A stretch of 64,000 nucleotides of DNA from Rossellomorea aquimaris. GTDB taxonomy: Bacteria > Bacillota > Bacilli > Bacillales > Bacillaceae_B. Position numbers and translations under genes: made by a program. Positions 9,793-18,167 of this stretch are shown here, one piece after another. Below the pieces are notes generated by a model. It was not told the origin of the DNA. It saw only the letters and a program-made list of their open reading frames with translations, and made no database searches. Within the stretch, counting starts at the first letter, position 1. Each line of letters begins with the position of its first letter. The stretch covers positions 186,001 to 250,000 of the forward strand of contig NZ_VTEX01000004.1 in assembly GCF_008180865.1 (NCBI RefSeq). The letters run 5' to 3'.

Positions 9793-10206
9793 CTACTCCC
9801 AACTTATTATGTGTTTTGTTTCCCTATTATACACAACCGTCGTCGGAAGAAAAAGCTTCTCATCCCGTTTGAACGTCACTTCCAATCGTATTTCATCCGG
9901 GGTGACCATTTCGCTGTGGGTCACGATTTCACCATAATTCCCTTTCAATTGTTTGGAAGTAAGCATCCCACTCTCCATCTCCAACAGAATCGCATGGGAT
10001 ACACTCACGTTTCTTTCATAAATGTTTTTCATATTTGTTAAGTATAGATATTTACTTATAAAAAGATCCTTTGCAGCAAACCCTACAGATAAAATAACCA
10101 TCAGAAGGAACAAAGTATATGGCAATATGAACCCCTTATTGTTAAGGCTTTCCTTCTCCTTGTTCGGTTGAAAAGTAAAAGAATTCCCCCTCCACTTTTT
10201 CTCCAC
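9793..10206 (-). CDS. comGG: Competence type IV pilus minor pilin ComGG
   Basis: A type IV pilin-like protein: NNKGFILPYTLFLLMVI forms the prepilin cleavage site (Gly/Phe) and the hydrophobic N-terminal helix. There is no ATG close to the leader. A GTG at 10206 has GGAG seven bases upstream and is my choice; an in-frame ATG at 10287 would add 27 further residues read inside comGF. It overlaps the comGF 3' end by 65 bp. Minor pseudopilin of the DNA-uptake pilus. Confidence 0.75.
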   Translation of the reverse strand: MEKKWRGNSFTFQPNKEKESLNNKGFILPYTLFLLMVILSVGFAAKDLFISKYLYLTNMKNIYERNVSVSHAILLEMESGMLTSKQLKGNYGEIVTHSEMVTPDEIRLEVTFKRDEKLFLPTTVVYNRETKHIISWE

Positions 10207-10600
10207 CCACAAACTCCAAATCCATATGCACTCCCTGGATAATGGATGCAAAGCTAAATGAATCCACTGACTGTAGTACCACTTCATGCCCTTGATTATT
10301 TACCCTCCTTCGAATGGATTGATTATACTTTTCATACGAAATGGATTCACCACTCACTAGGAAAGAAATCTTATCAGGCGTGATCACTATACTTTCCCCT
10401 CTCCATATTTCATTTCTCAAACTCTCATTGAATAAATTCCATTCATAATAATGCGGTGGAACCATATCATTTTTTATCGTAGAGAAGCCCTTCATGATGA
10501 GTGGAATGCATAGTGAAATCATGCAGAATACTGTAAAGCTTAACAGAACCTCGATTAATGTAAACCCATTGTTATTCAGCCTTTGAGATACAGACTTCAT
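10142..10600 (-). CDS. comGF: Competence type IV pilus minor pilin ComGF
   Basis: 152 residues from ATG at 10600, which has GAGGTG upstream; the longer frame (to 10681) would overlap comGE much more. A prepilin peptidase site and helix are visible: LNNNGFTLIEVLLSFTVF. ComGF is a minor pseudopilin needed for transformation pilus assembly. It overlaps comGE by 29 bp and comGG by 65 bp, the compact layout typical of comG. Confidence 0.88.
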   Translation of the reverse strand: MKSVSQRLNNNGFTLIEVLLSFTVFCMISLCIPLIMKGFSTIKNDMVPPHYYEWNLFNESLRNEIWRGESIVITPDKISFLVSGESISYEKYNQSIRRRVNNQGHEVVLQSVDSFSFASIIQGVHMDLEFVGGEKVEGEFFYFSTEQGEGKP

Positions 10601-10898
10601 GGGGATCCGCACCTCTCTTATGATAGTGGACACATGCTTCTTCATTGAATCCGCCTTTCCAATCGAATTCGTATCTGACACCTTTATACATTCTTGAATG
10701 ATTCACATACTCGTGCCTGACGATTGCCTTCTCCACCCCTTCTTCAAGAAATTTCAAAGCCTCCACTTCATGCTGAAGTCGTTGAAGTTGAGAAGCATAT
10801 TGGATCAGAAAAGGTATAAATACGCCTGCTATCATAAGGATGCAACTGAAGGCAATAAGGGTTTCCGGAAGTGAGAAACCTTTAGTATTCCTGTACAT
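10572..10898 (-). CDS. comGE: Competence type IV pilus minor pilin ComGE
   Basis: 108 residues from the ATG at 10898 (MYRNTKGFSLPETLIAFS): leader, Gly/Phe cleavage site, glutamate at +5 and hydrophobic helix. An upstream ATG at 10916 adds six residues. It overlaps comGD by 17 bp. Minor pseudopilin of the DNA-uptake apparatus. Confidence 0.87.
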   Translation of the reverse strand: MYRNTKGFSLPETLIAFSCILMIAGVFIPFLIQYASQLQRLQHEVEALKFLEEGVEKAIVRHEYVNHSRMYKGVRYEFDWKGGFNEEACVHYHKRGADPHEVCISKAE

Positions 10899-11328
10899 AA
10901 AACCTCCCTTGCCCAATTTGAAACATGAGCTGAATCATGGTATCTCCCATTTTAAAGTTCAACTTGCCAAATCGATTTGTATTTCCATCCGGATAGAATG
11001 TGATGTCTGTTAAGCTGTTAATGGATGTAATCTGAATGGAAGATGAAATCTCTCTTGAGACAATCGTTTGTCTAGTAGCGGTTTTCGCAACGTATTTATT
11101 GGTTACAGGGTAAAAGGTCACTGTGATGGGAACTTGATGTCTGATGCTGTAGCTTTGGATCTGGTAGAGGTCTGATTGGAGCTGGGAAAGAAATAAGTCC
11201 TTTTCATTCCCAGCTTTCATAGGAAAGATGGAAAAGCTGACCCAAGTCAGAAGGGTCGTGAAAATCAATAAGACGACAAGCATCTCAATAAGGGTATACC
11301 CTCCTTCCCCATTTCTTACTTCATTAAT
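10882..11328 (-). CDS. comGD: Competence type IV pilus minor pilin ComGD, probable ATT start
   Basis: The first in-frame ATG (11283) lies inside the hydrophobic helix and would remove the prepilin site GGYTLIEM. Reading upstream, the frame stays open through NEVRNGEGGYTLIEM up to an ATT at 11326-11328 that overlaps the comGC stop; no ATG, GTG or TTG lies between. I therefore infer an ATT start coupled to comGC termination, giving a 148-residue minor pilin of about the size of B. subtilis ComGD. A sequencing or alignment error at the start is the alternative. Confidence 0.75.
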   Translation of the reverse strand: MNEVRNGEGGYTLIEMLVVLLIFTTLLTWVSFSIFPMKAGNEKDLFLSQLQSDLYQIQSYSIRHQVPITVTFYPVTNKYVAKTATRQTIVSREISSSIQITSINSLTDITFYPDGNTNRFGKLNFKMGDTMIQLMFQIGQGRFYVQEY

Positions 11329-11629
11329 TAGAGGTTACCATCCCTTCAGCATCAATTGTGATGGCACTTCCGTCAGGGCAGGCTTTATAATTCTCATTTA
11401 AATACCCATCTGTAACGAGGGTATCTATGGTGACGGGAAGCGCATTCCCATCCATTTTGTACGCCTCAATCTGGCCTTCCACCATGTGAACAAATGCTTC
11501 GCAGCCTTTGGAGTTAATTGAATTACTTTGGTTGGTGACGTTGGGTATCGTAATAAAAAGCAATACAGAAATGACTAATAGAACAATCATCATTTCGATT
11601 AGGGTGAAGCCTTTTTCGTTTTTAAGCAT
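11324..11629 (-). CDS. comGC: Competence type IV pilus major pilin ComGC
   Basis: 101 residues with a perfect prepilin N-terminus: MLKNEKGFTLIEMMIVLLV. ComGC is the major subunit of the transformation pseudopilus, processed by ComC. Two cysteines (in SKGCEAF and KACPDG) can form the intramolecular disulfide known for ComGC. It is separated from comGB by about 100 bp. Confidence 0.95.
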   Translation of the reverse strand: MLKNEKGFTLIEMMIVLLVISVLLFITIPNVTNQSNSINSKGCEAFVHMVEGQIEAYKMDGNALPVTIDTLVTDGYLNENYKACPDGSAITIDAEGMVTSN

Positions 11630-11729
11630 GGTGTTCCTCCTTCGGTTTTGTGAATTTTTTACTAATGAGAATGCGGTGACTCGACGAAATTCATTTCATT
11701 TTCTGTTGTGTCGAGGCATTGCTACATTT

Positions 11730-12752
11730 CTAAATACCCTGCATCATCTGAAATAACGGCATCATAATGGAGAAGTAGATCGTCATGATGAAAAGACCTA
11801 CAAAAGTAAAGATCATCGGCTGAATATATTTAAGCAATGCATTGGTATTCTCCTCTAATTCTTGGAAACACATTTCGCTATAAAGTCCCAGTTCTTCTGC
11901 TAATCGTCCATTGGATTGCCCGTGATGGACAACAAAGGGTAACTCTTTTTGAAAAAACGGAAGCGATGAAAAACATTCATGAAATGGTTTCCCTTCTTTT
12001 AATCCTTTGATCAATTTTTTTGAAACGTATTGTAACGTTGGTCGGAAGGATTGACTTTCAATGATGAGGAGTGACTCTGTAATGGATACCCCGCTTGTGA
12101 GAAGGAAGCTTAGTTCTCTGGCAAAAAAGTGTGAGTGACCAAGCCTTAAATAATTTGACAGATAAGGAATTTTGCATAGGGCGACTGAGATTTTAATTGG
12201 AGAAATTCTTTTTTGGAACAGGGAGAATACTATGGTGCAGATAATGAGTGATAGTAAAACTATACTGAAAATTAATGGGAAGCTTTCAATGAAGTGTAAG
12301 AGGTACTTTAGATTTGCTGAAGGTTCATATCCGATAGAAGTATACAAAGATTGAAATCTTGGGAAAAGCACGTTTTGAAGCAAGACCATCATTAAAATCG
12401 ATACAACGATGAGCATGAATGGATACTGAATGACTTGTTGGATTTTCTGCTGATTTTTTCTTCTTTTTATCAGATAGTTTCCCGCCTCTGATAGAGTCTG
12501 GCCCATTTGACCATGATGCTCGGCAAAATAAATTTGTGCACTGACGTGGCTCGGGATGTTCAGCTGTTTGTTGATGACCGAAGAGACGGACTCTCCTTTT
12601 TGCAATGATATAATCATTCTCTCTTTTAATTTGAGGGTATTCTTTTCTTTAGGGAGCAGGAGAAAATCGATGGCTTCTGAAAAACTATAACCCTTTTGGA
12701 GGAGGTCTCCAAGTCTTTTAAGAAACTTACCTTGATCATCGCTTCTCTTCAT
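11730..12752 (-). CDS. comGB: Competence type IV pilus assembly (platform) protein ComGB
   Basis: 340 residues from ATG at 12752 (MKRSDDQGKFLKRL) with GGAAATGG upstream; an ATG at 12785 adds 11 residues and overlaps comGA further. It has the two type II secretion F domains with three strongly hydrophobic segments, near residues 130-155, 175-200 and 310-335. It is the inner-membrane platform on which the ComGA ATPase acts. It overlaps the comGA 3' end by 17 bp. Confidence 0.93.
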   Translation of the reverse strand: MKRSDDQGKFLKRLGDLLQKGYSFSEAIDFLLLPKEKNTLKLKERMIISLQKGESVSSVINKQLNIPSHVSAQIYFAEHHGQMGQTLSEAGNYLIKRRKNQQKIQQVIQYPFMLIVVSILMMVLLQNVLFPRFQSLYTSIGYEPSANLKYLLHFIESFPLIFSIVLLSLIICTIVFSLFQKRISPIKISVALCKIPYLSNYLRLGHSHFFARELSFLLTSGVSITESLLIIESQSFRPTLQYVSKKLIKGLKEGKPFHECFSSLPFFQKELPFVVHHGQSNGRLAEELGLYSEMCFQELEENTNALLKYIQPMIFTFVGLFIMTIYFSIMMPLFQMMQGI

Positions 12753-13105
12753 GTATCCATTTCCTATATTCAAGTTCTGAAACAAACCCCAGTGCCACCC
12801 CCTTATTGATCAAGGTTTGGAGTGTATGATATTGATATTGGACCGACTCCCCTTTCGCCTCTTTTATTACTTCTTTCAAAGCACTTCCTGTTACAATTTC
12901 ATAGACAGAAGCTCTATTAACCTTTTTACCTCGAAGACAATTCCCCCCACACTCCGTTTTGCAAATCGGGCAAACTAACTTTAGTAACCTCTGTGCTGAT
13001 ACGGCTAACAGTGTTTGTTGAATATCATGCCATTCAATTCCTAATTCCATTAAACGGTAAATAGCACCTTTTGCATCCCTCGTATGCATGGTCGTGATTA
13101 CTAAA
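12736..13105 (-). pseudogene. comGA: comGA, 3' half (split by prophage)
   Basis: This is the C-terminal 122 residues of the competence ATPase, from LVITTMHTRDAKGA to the stop, including the cysteine cluster CPICKTECGGNC. It has no start of its own: the frame continues for some codons into prophage DNA (ATG at 13134 is phage sequence). The GGTCA at 13106-13110 joins in frame to the 5' half at 57815-57819. On excision the gene would encode at least 346 residues, close to the 356 of B. subtilis ComGA. As it stands it can give no functional ATPase. Confidence 0.93.
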
Positions 13106-13132
13106 TGACCAGTAATAATAATAGGACTATGC
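13084..13132. other. attL, left attachment site of the comGA prophage
   Basis: Core TGACC at 13106-13110 (GGTCA on the comGA strand). Left of it is comGA coding sequence, right of it is AT-rich phage sequence. The same core occurs at 57815-57819. The five-base identity is short, as expected of serine integrases, where only the few bases around the crossover need to match. Confidence 0.85.
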
Positions 13133-13140
13133 AATAAAAA

Positions 13141-13164
13141 AACCCCTTCATTATTAAAAGGGGG
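13141..13164 (-). terminator. Terminator at the left prophage edge
   Basis: Hairpin AACCCCTT / AAGGGG followed on the minus strand by seven T. It would stop transcription of the phage lipoprotein gene before the comGA remnant. Confidence 0.75.
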
Positions 13165-13235
13165 AAATACTGTGTTTTCTGGAACATTACCAACACTCTA
13201 GATCTCATATTGAGCTCAGCAATTTATGACATTTA

Positions 13236-13898
13236 CTAATTCGTGTCATCAATGTGCTCAGATTTTGAAACTCCAGGTTCATAATCCATAAAACCAATGA
13301 TGTCATCGAATATCGCTATTGTGTCTTTATCTTTATCTGCAATATGTAAATTATATTTCTCTAAATTATTCGTAATATCATTTATCTCTTGTGTACTTAA
13401 ATCTGATCCAACTTTTTGTTTAATTATGACTTGGTAATTCATTTTATTATTCATCGGTTCTTCTGATTTTACTAATGTAGAGAAAGGTGTTTCATAAATT
13501 GTATGCACATTTTCAGGATATTCTAATGAAAAATACATTTCTTGATTCCCTTTTGTCATACTCTCATAAATATCTAAATCCATTAAATAATCTACTAAAT
13601 ATTTTACTTCTTTTTTTGAAGCGTCATAAGCAATCTCAAAATTTGTAATAATAAATTTAGGTGGTAATAGTTTTTTTTCTAATGTGTATCTGTTATCCAG
13701 ATGAGCTTGTGCTAAATCCTGTTTTGGCTGTGCTTCTTGTTGACTTACTGCTTTATCTTGATTTGTGGCTGTGGCTGTCGCTGTCGTTTCTTTTTTTGTT
13801 TCGTTATCAGAAGATGAAGATTTTTCTATAGTTGAACATCCTAGTAAGGAAAACATGACCATAAGAATAACCACAAACATATTAGTGTTTTTTAGCAT
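13236..13898 (-). CDS. Prophage lipoprotein of unknown function
   Basis: 220 residues. The N-terminus has a signal peptide with lipobox LLGC, so a lipid-anchored extracellular protein is expected. A Ser/Thr/Glu-rich linker (about residues 25-65) precedes a mixed alpha/beta domain with many charged residues. I do not recognise the family. It sits in the cargo region between the lysis genes and attL, where lysogenic-conversion genes are usual. Confidence 0.75.
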   Translation of the reverse strand: MLKNTNMFVVILMVMFSLLGCSTIEKSSSSDNETKKETTATATATNQDKAVSQQEAQPKQDLAQAHLDNRYTLEKKLLPPKFIITNFEIAYDASKKEVKYLVDYLMDLDIYESMTKGNQEMYFSLEYPENVHTIYETPFSTLVKSEEPMNNKMNYQVIIKQKVGSDLSTQEINDITNNLEKYNLHIADKDKDTIAIFDDIIGFMDYEPGVSKSEHIDDTN

Positions 13899-13990
13899 TT
13901 GTGTATTTCCCCCGTTATTTTAAAGATTTATATATGTATTTAATTTAGTTCATAAATAATCCGACCCTAAAATGATCATTTCCTTTAAAA

Positions 13991-14028
13991 AGAAAACCCA
14001 ATGAATGTACTTCTTCATCGAGTTTTCT
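13991..14028 (-). terminator. Terminator of the 14041-14568 gene
   Basis: Imperfect hairpin with arms AGAAAACTC-GATGAAG and TTCAT-TGGGTTTTCT on the minus strand, then T-rich sequence. Confidence 0.6.
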
Positions 14029-14040
14029 AAATTTATTTTC

Positions 14041-14568
14041 TTATTGCTCAGTTTTAGAACTCCATGTTGCATAAGTATAGTTTGCAGTGGTTGTTTGTCC
14101 ATTAGTTAGGTTACATGGTGGGGAGATGTAGTAACGTGTCCCAGTAGACTTAACCCATTTACTTCCAGCAGTTAACTTCCAACTTCCTTTTGGAATTGAC
14201 CAAGTCTTAGTTATTGTTTTGGTATTGTTATATCCATACCCAACGTTTGCAGTAATTTCAGCTCCTGCTACCAAAGCATCAAAAGATGCCTTTCCACCTA
14301 GTGATACTGTTGCCTGATGGGAAATTGCAACTGAATGACTGACTGAGTCATTACTAGAACTACCATTATATGCATAATGTGTGAAATCTGTTTTAGTTGA
14401 AGTTGTTTTACTTCTATATGAAGTAGTATATGAACCTACTTCCGGACAAGCGTTGGGTTGATCAGAAATTTTTAGATCCGGGTTTTTTTGTGCACTTACC
14501 GAGCTTAGAGAGAAACTTGAAAGTGATAATGCAAGACCTAGTGATAATAATATTTTCGATGATTTCAA
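14041..14568 (-). CDS. Secreted beta-rich protein of unknown function
   Basis: 175 residues from the TTG at 14568, which has AAAGGATG at a good distance; an ATG at 14577 and a TTG at 14607 are in frame but badly placed. A signal peptide ends at about VSSVSA. The mature part is rich in Ser, Thr, Asn and aromatic residues with alternating patterns suggestive of beta strands, and has two cysteines (NACPEV and PPCNLT) that could form a disulfide. I do not recognise the family; a distant pore-forming or bacteriocin-like fold is only a guess. Likely lysogenic-conversion cargo. Confidence 0.72.
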   Translation of the reverse strand: MKSSKILLSLGLALSLSSFSLSSVSAQKNPDLKISDQPNACPEVGSYTTSYRSKTTSTKTDFTHYAYNGSSSNDSVSHSVAISHQATVSLGGKASFDALVAGAEITANVGYGYNNTKTITKTWSIPKGSWKLTAGSKWVKSTGTRYYISPPCNLTNGQTTTANYTYATWSSKTEQ

Positions 14569-14755
14569 ACTGAACATCCTTTCACTGATAGTATTATATT
14601 CGCTCAAATTCTAATAAAAAGTTACTTTACTTCATATATGAAATAAAACTGCGTAAATTTAATCAAAAATGAACTTACATAGAGGTATTTAGGCCTAAAT
14701 AGTCTCTAAAGCGATTATAATCCATTAGTTTCTTGAATTGTATAAATATTCCTAA

Positions 14756-14847
14756 AAGAATAATTATTCTTACGGGAATAATTATTGTAATACTTAAAAA
14801 ATTCATGTAAGATTTAGAAAAATTAGCAGTTTAGAAATAATAATTCT
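14756..14847. promoter_or_regulatory. Three related palindromes in a divergent intergenic region
   Basis: AAGAATAATTATTCTT (14756-14771, perfect), AATAATTATT (14777-14786) and AGAAATAATAATTCT (14833-14847, near-perfect) lie between two divergent cargo genes. Repetition of the same dyad suggests operator sites for one regulator. The interval 14569-14897 otherwise holds promoters only. Confidence 0.4.
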
Positions 14848-14897
14848 TACTAAAGTGCATTTTTTCACATCACATTTATTTATCTTGGAGGGCAACC

Positions 14898-15152
14898 ATG
14901 AGTAAGAATCTAATGTATTTATCTATTTGTTTTTTAGGAGTTTGTATCCTTTTAGGTTCCTGGCTAATTTCGAATTCATTACAGAAAGATTCTGTTGCAA
15001 AAGACGAATCTAGATATGAACTAGTTCCAGTGAACGAACAAAATATCATTCTTTATGATAAACAAACTGGTGAGTATTGGAGAAAATTCATTGAACCAAA
15101 CGAGGGTCCAACTAATTGGGAAAAACAACCTTCTCCTATTGCTTCAGAATAA
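14898..15152 (+). CDS. Small membrane-anchored protein
   Basis: 84 residues: one N-terminal membrane segment (about 5-27), then a charged extracytoplasmic part with YELVPVNEQNIILYDKQTGEYW. Start ATG at 14898 after TTGGAGGG. A beta hairpin of the type that reads 'LYDKQTGEYW' is common in small Bacillus phage proteins. Function unknown. Confidence 0.72.
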   Translation: MSKNLMYLSICFLGVCILLGSWLISNSLQKDSVAKDESRYELVPVNEQNIILYDKQTGEYWRKFIEPNEGPTNWEKQPSPIASE

Positions 15153-15163
15153 GATTAAAACCT

Positions 15164-15192
15164 GAACATCACTTTGTGTGATGTTCTTTTTA
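15164..15192 (+). terminator. Terminator of the 14898-15152 gene
   Basis: Hairpin GAACATCAC / GTGATGTTC followed by TTTTT, 12 bp past the stop. Confidence 0.8.
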
Positions 15193-15301
15193 ACGCTCCT
15201 ACACGTAAAATAGTAAATTTTACATATATATTTGTAATTTATGCAGGAAAATAGTATCACTTCCTTGAATATTTTATTAATAAAGTAAAGGAGGAAGTAT
15301 A

Positions 15302-15493
15302 TTGAAGAATAAAATTAGGTGTGTGCACTGTAAGGAATATTATCAACCACAAGATCAAGTCGCTCTAAATTATGCCAACAGCATTTTACACTTTGATTGC
15401 CCAGACAATGAGAACCTTCCAATAGTTGATGAAGGAACCTTTGAAGAAATCGTAAAGAGGTATTCTTTTTTTAGTGACAGTTTGCTTGACTAA
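15302..15493 (+). CDS. Small cysteine-pair protein
   Basis: 63 residues starting at TTG (15302) behind a full AAAGGAGG. It has a CVHCKEYY pair and a later cysteine and histidine (LHFDCPDN), which together could bind one zinc. Function unknown. Confidence 0.65.
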   Translation: MKNKIRCVHCKEYYQPQDQVALNYANSILHFDCPDNENLPIVDEGTFEEIVKRYSFFSDSLLD

Positions 15494-15554
15494 GACTTCT
15501 ATTGAGAATCGTTGTTGAGTTTTATCTTGGAGAACATATAGATGAAATGTAAAA

Positions 15555-15583
15555 AGCCCAACTCAATTGAGTTGGGCTCTCTT
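15555..15583. terminator. Bidirectional terminator
   Basis: Perfect inverted repeat AGCCCAACTCAATTGAGTTGGGCT between convergent genes, with A/T runs on both sides. Confidence 0.85.
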
Positions 15584-15585
15584 GT

Positions 15586-15837
15586 TTATTTACTCTTTTT
15601 GATAAGTTTTTGTAGTAAATCATTAGCTTTTTGCTTAGCAGCTGTAGTTTCTTTAGCTAACACCTTAGTTGACAGTATTTTGTTAGTCTCTGAAAAAGTA
15701 ACCTCAAGAATATCCCCTTCCTCTGCAGGAAGTACTATATCCTTATCAACGATTAATTCCTCTGATTCATTTGATCTCAAAAGGAGTGTTGCTTTGTTTC
15801 CTTCTATTTGATCCAATGTGTATTTTTTAATATTCAC
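15586..15837 (-). CDS. DUF3006 domain protein
   Basis: 83 residues. The pattern 'YTLDQIEGNKATLLLRSNE ... VLPAEEGDILEV' is that of the DUF3006 family, small proteins that in Firmicutes often neighbour extracellular ComEC-like metallo-beta-lactamases. It overlaps the 3' end of the upstream MBL gene by 11 bp, so the two are co-translated. Function unknown; a partner or inhibitor of the MBL protein is an inference from coupling. Confidence 0.78.
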   Translation of the reverse strand: MNIKKYTLDQIEGNKATLLLRSNESEELIVDKDIVLPAEEGDILEVTFSETNKILSTKVLAKETTAAKQKANDLLQKLIKKSK

Positions 15838-17923
15838 TTACTAACTCTCCTTGAGAATTGTATAGTTTAGCAGTATCTCCCGCATTATTCCAGATATAAG
15901 CTCCAGTCCATTTTAAGTAGGTAGGAGGATTGTTAATTGCATTCGCTCCAGAAGTAATATGCACTGAGCTCCCTGATTTAAGGATGAAGTTTGCTGGAAA
16001 ATTAAAGGTTTGATTACCTTCAACACTTACTAAAGTCCATCCTGTCATGTTAGTGTCATTGCTGCCATTATTTTTCACTGTTACAACCTCTGTGCTCAGA
16101 TTAACACCTGTTAGTGAAACATCAGCAGTTGGTTCTGGAGTCGGCTCTGGCGTTGGCTCTGGATTGGGATTGGTAGGTTGTTGGCCAATATAAATATAAT
16201 CCCCATCGTCAGACATTTCTATTGTACCATTAACTGTAGAGATTAAATCTACACCATAGTCCATTAATCTATTGTAAACTTCACTGTGGGGGTGACCGTA
16301 CTGATTCCCTTCACCGTAAGATAGAATCCCAAAAATAGGGTCTACTGCTTCAACAAAGGCTTGTGATGTGCTTGTGTAAGAGCCGTGATGACCTACTTTC
16401 AGTACTTCGGCATCTAAGTCATATTCTTGAATTAAACGTTCTTCTACGTCTACTCCAGCATCACCGGTTAACAAGTAATCAACTTCTTCATGAGATACCA
16501 TAAGTACGACACTAGCATCGTTGTTATCTGTATTATTAGCACCGCTATTCAGCACTTCTACGTTTACAGCCTGATCTAATTCAATATAGTCGCCTTCTGC
16601 TGCAACCTTAAAGGGAATATTCTTCTGATCGATCAATGATAAATATTCTAGATAAGTCTCTGAAGTATGCGGTTTTCCACTATCGATTACTTTACCTACT
16701 GGAAACTCATTAAGAACATCAATTAATCCTCCAATGTGATCAGCATCTGGATGAGTCGCGACCATTACATCAATCTTATTAACTCCTTGTGACTTTAGGT
16801 GACTTACAACCTCATCACCTGCTGATTTCTTACCTCCATCAACAAGCATCGTCTTACCATTAGGCATTTCAATGAAGATACTATCACCTTGTCCTACATC
16901 AATGAAATGCACCAATAGTCTCCCTGGAGAATCATAGCCTAATTCATTTAGGGCATTTGTTGAAATCGCATTTTCTCCTCCTAATACATATGTATTAAGA
17001 GTTTTATCGCTTAAATATTGTTTTGTTTCACTGGCTGAATGTTCTGGGTGAATCAAGAGTATTCTTGCATTCATTTTATTAGCTAAACCAGAAGCAGCAA
17101 CTGCATCAGGATAATCTTGTTTTGTAGAAGATGAAGACGTTCCACGAACTAAAATTATGTTATCTGAATTAATGTTCAAATTTTCTGCTGCAGCTACGCT
17201 TGTTGCGTAACGATTGATTCCTGAAATTCGTTTTACTGAAATCCCTTTTGCCTTTAATTCTTTTTCAACATTAGTTGAAATAACACCTACTCCTCCATAT
17301 ACATCTACTTGTTTAATAGAAGAAGGTAAATTCACACTAAGTTGATTTTTTTCTGTTAGGTAAATAGGAACTTGATTAATAGAGGATGCTGCGGAAGCAG
17401 ATAGGGCATCGGCAACAGTGTATCCATTAGCAAGAATTGCTTTGGTACCTTTCGAAGTCCCTGCCACTTTATTTATCTCAGAAGCAGTTTCGAATCTACT
17501 TTTTCCTGCTACACGTTGTACATTATATCCCTTTGATCTTAGAGAGTTTTCTACATTAGCAGAGATAGCAGCAGCTCCACCAAGCAAATAAACCTTTTTA
17601 GTACCTAAACGTTTTAATTCGTCTACTACAGATTGATCTAATTTTGTTGGATATGTAAGTAGAATGGAAGCGTCCTTCACTCCAGCTAAACTCGCTGAAG
17701 CTAATGCATCAGCCGGATTGTCAGCTCTTGCTAACACAACCGCTTTTTCAGAAGATGTAAGTCCATTTGGCCACCCTTCTTTTGAAACTTCAATAGCAGT
17801 GTCTAACCTAGTGCTTCCAGAGAGTCTTGTGTAATCACTTGCTGCTTCACTAGAAAACGGATAAACAATGATACTACTAATCACTAAAATAATTGAAAAT
17901 AATACAAACGATACTTTTTTCAT
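15827..17923 (-). CDS. Secreted protein: cell-wall-binding repeats, ComEC-like metallo-beta-lactamase domain, lamin-tail-like domain
   Basis: 698 residues. A signal peptide (1-28) is followed by three cell-wall-binding type 2 repeats (about 30-330). The MBL domain spans about 335-575 with HFIDVGQGDS (339-348), HPDADH (391-396), the TGDAG segment and GHHGS (511-515), the layout of the ComEC/Rec2 nuclease-like domain. A Pro-Glu-Thr-rich linker (about 588-600) leads to a C-terminal immunoglobulin-like LTD domain. The likely role is hydrolysis of DNA or another phosphodiester at the cell wall. Start ATG 17923 after AAGGAGG. Cargo next to the endolysin gene. Confidence 0.88.
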   Translation of the reverse strand: MKKVSFVLFSIILVISSIIVYPFSSEAASDYTRLSGSTRLDTAIEVSKEGWPNGLTSSEKAVVLARADNPADALASASLAGVKDASILLTYPTKLDQSVVDELKRLGTKKVYLLGGAAAISANVENSLRSKGYNVQRVAGKSRFETASEINKVAGTSKGTKAILANGYTVADALSASAASSINQVPIYLTEKNQLSVNLPSSIKQVDVYGGVGVISTNVEKELKAKGISVKRISGINRYATSVAAAENLNINSDNIILVRGTSSSSTKQDYPDAVAASGLANKMNARILLIHPEHSASETKQYLSDKTLNTYVLGGENAISTNALNELGYDSPGRLLVHFIDVGQGDSIFIEMPNGKTMLVDGGKKSAGDEVVSHLKSQGVNKIDVMVATHPDADHIGGLIDVLNEFPVGKVIDSGKPHTSETYLEYLSLIDQKNIPFKVAAEGDYIELDQAVNVEVLNSGANNTDNNDASVVLMVSHEEVDYLLTGDAGVDVEERLIQEYDLDAEVLKVGHHGSYTSTSQAFVEAVDPIFGILSYGEGNQYGHPHSEVYNRLMDYGVDLISTVNGTIEMSDDGDYIYIGQQPTNPNPEPTPEPTPEPTADVSLTGVNLSTEVVTVKNNGSNDTNMTGWTLVSVEGNQTFNFPANFILKSGSSVHITSGANAINNPPTYLKWTGAYIWNNAGDTAKLYNSQGELVSEY

Positions 17924-18167
17924 ATGATACCTCCTTAAAATGGAAAATGCTATATAATTCTACCATACTGGTAGATTCAGGGAAAGTACATTTGAATCAT
18001 ATGGTTATAGGAAAGTTGGAGTAGTTAGTGAAAATTTGAGTAGTATGAGGATAATACCAAGAGGATAAATTTACCCTCTTCAATGGGAAGAGGGCTTAAC
18101 TTATGAGCCATGCTATTTCTTGATGGTGTAATTTTATTATTCACTAAGTACTTTTCCTTTATTCACA

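Noticed and set aside
12736..13134. A 132-residue open frame beginning at ATG 13134
   Set aside because: The first ten codons are phage DNA of attL; it is the comGA 3' half read into the element, not an independent gene.
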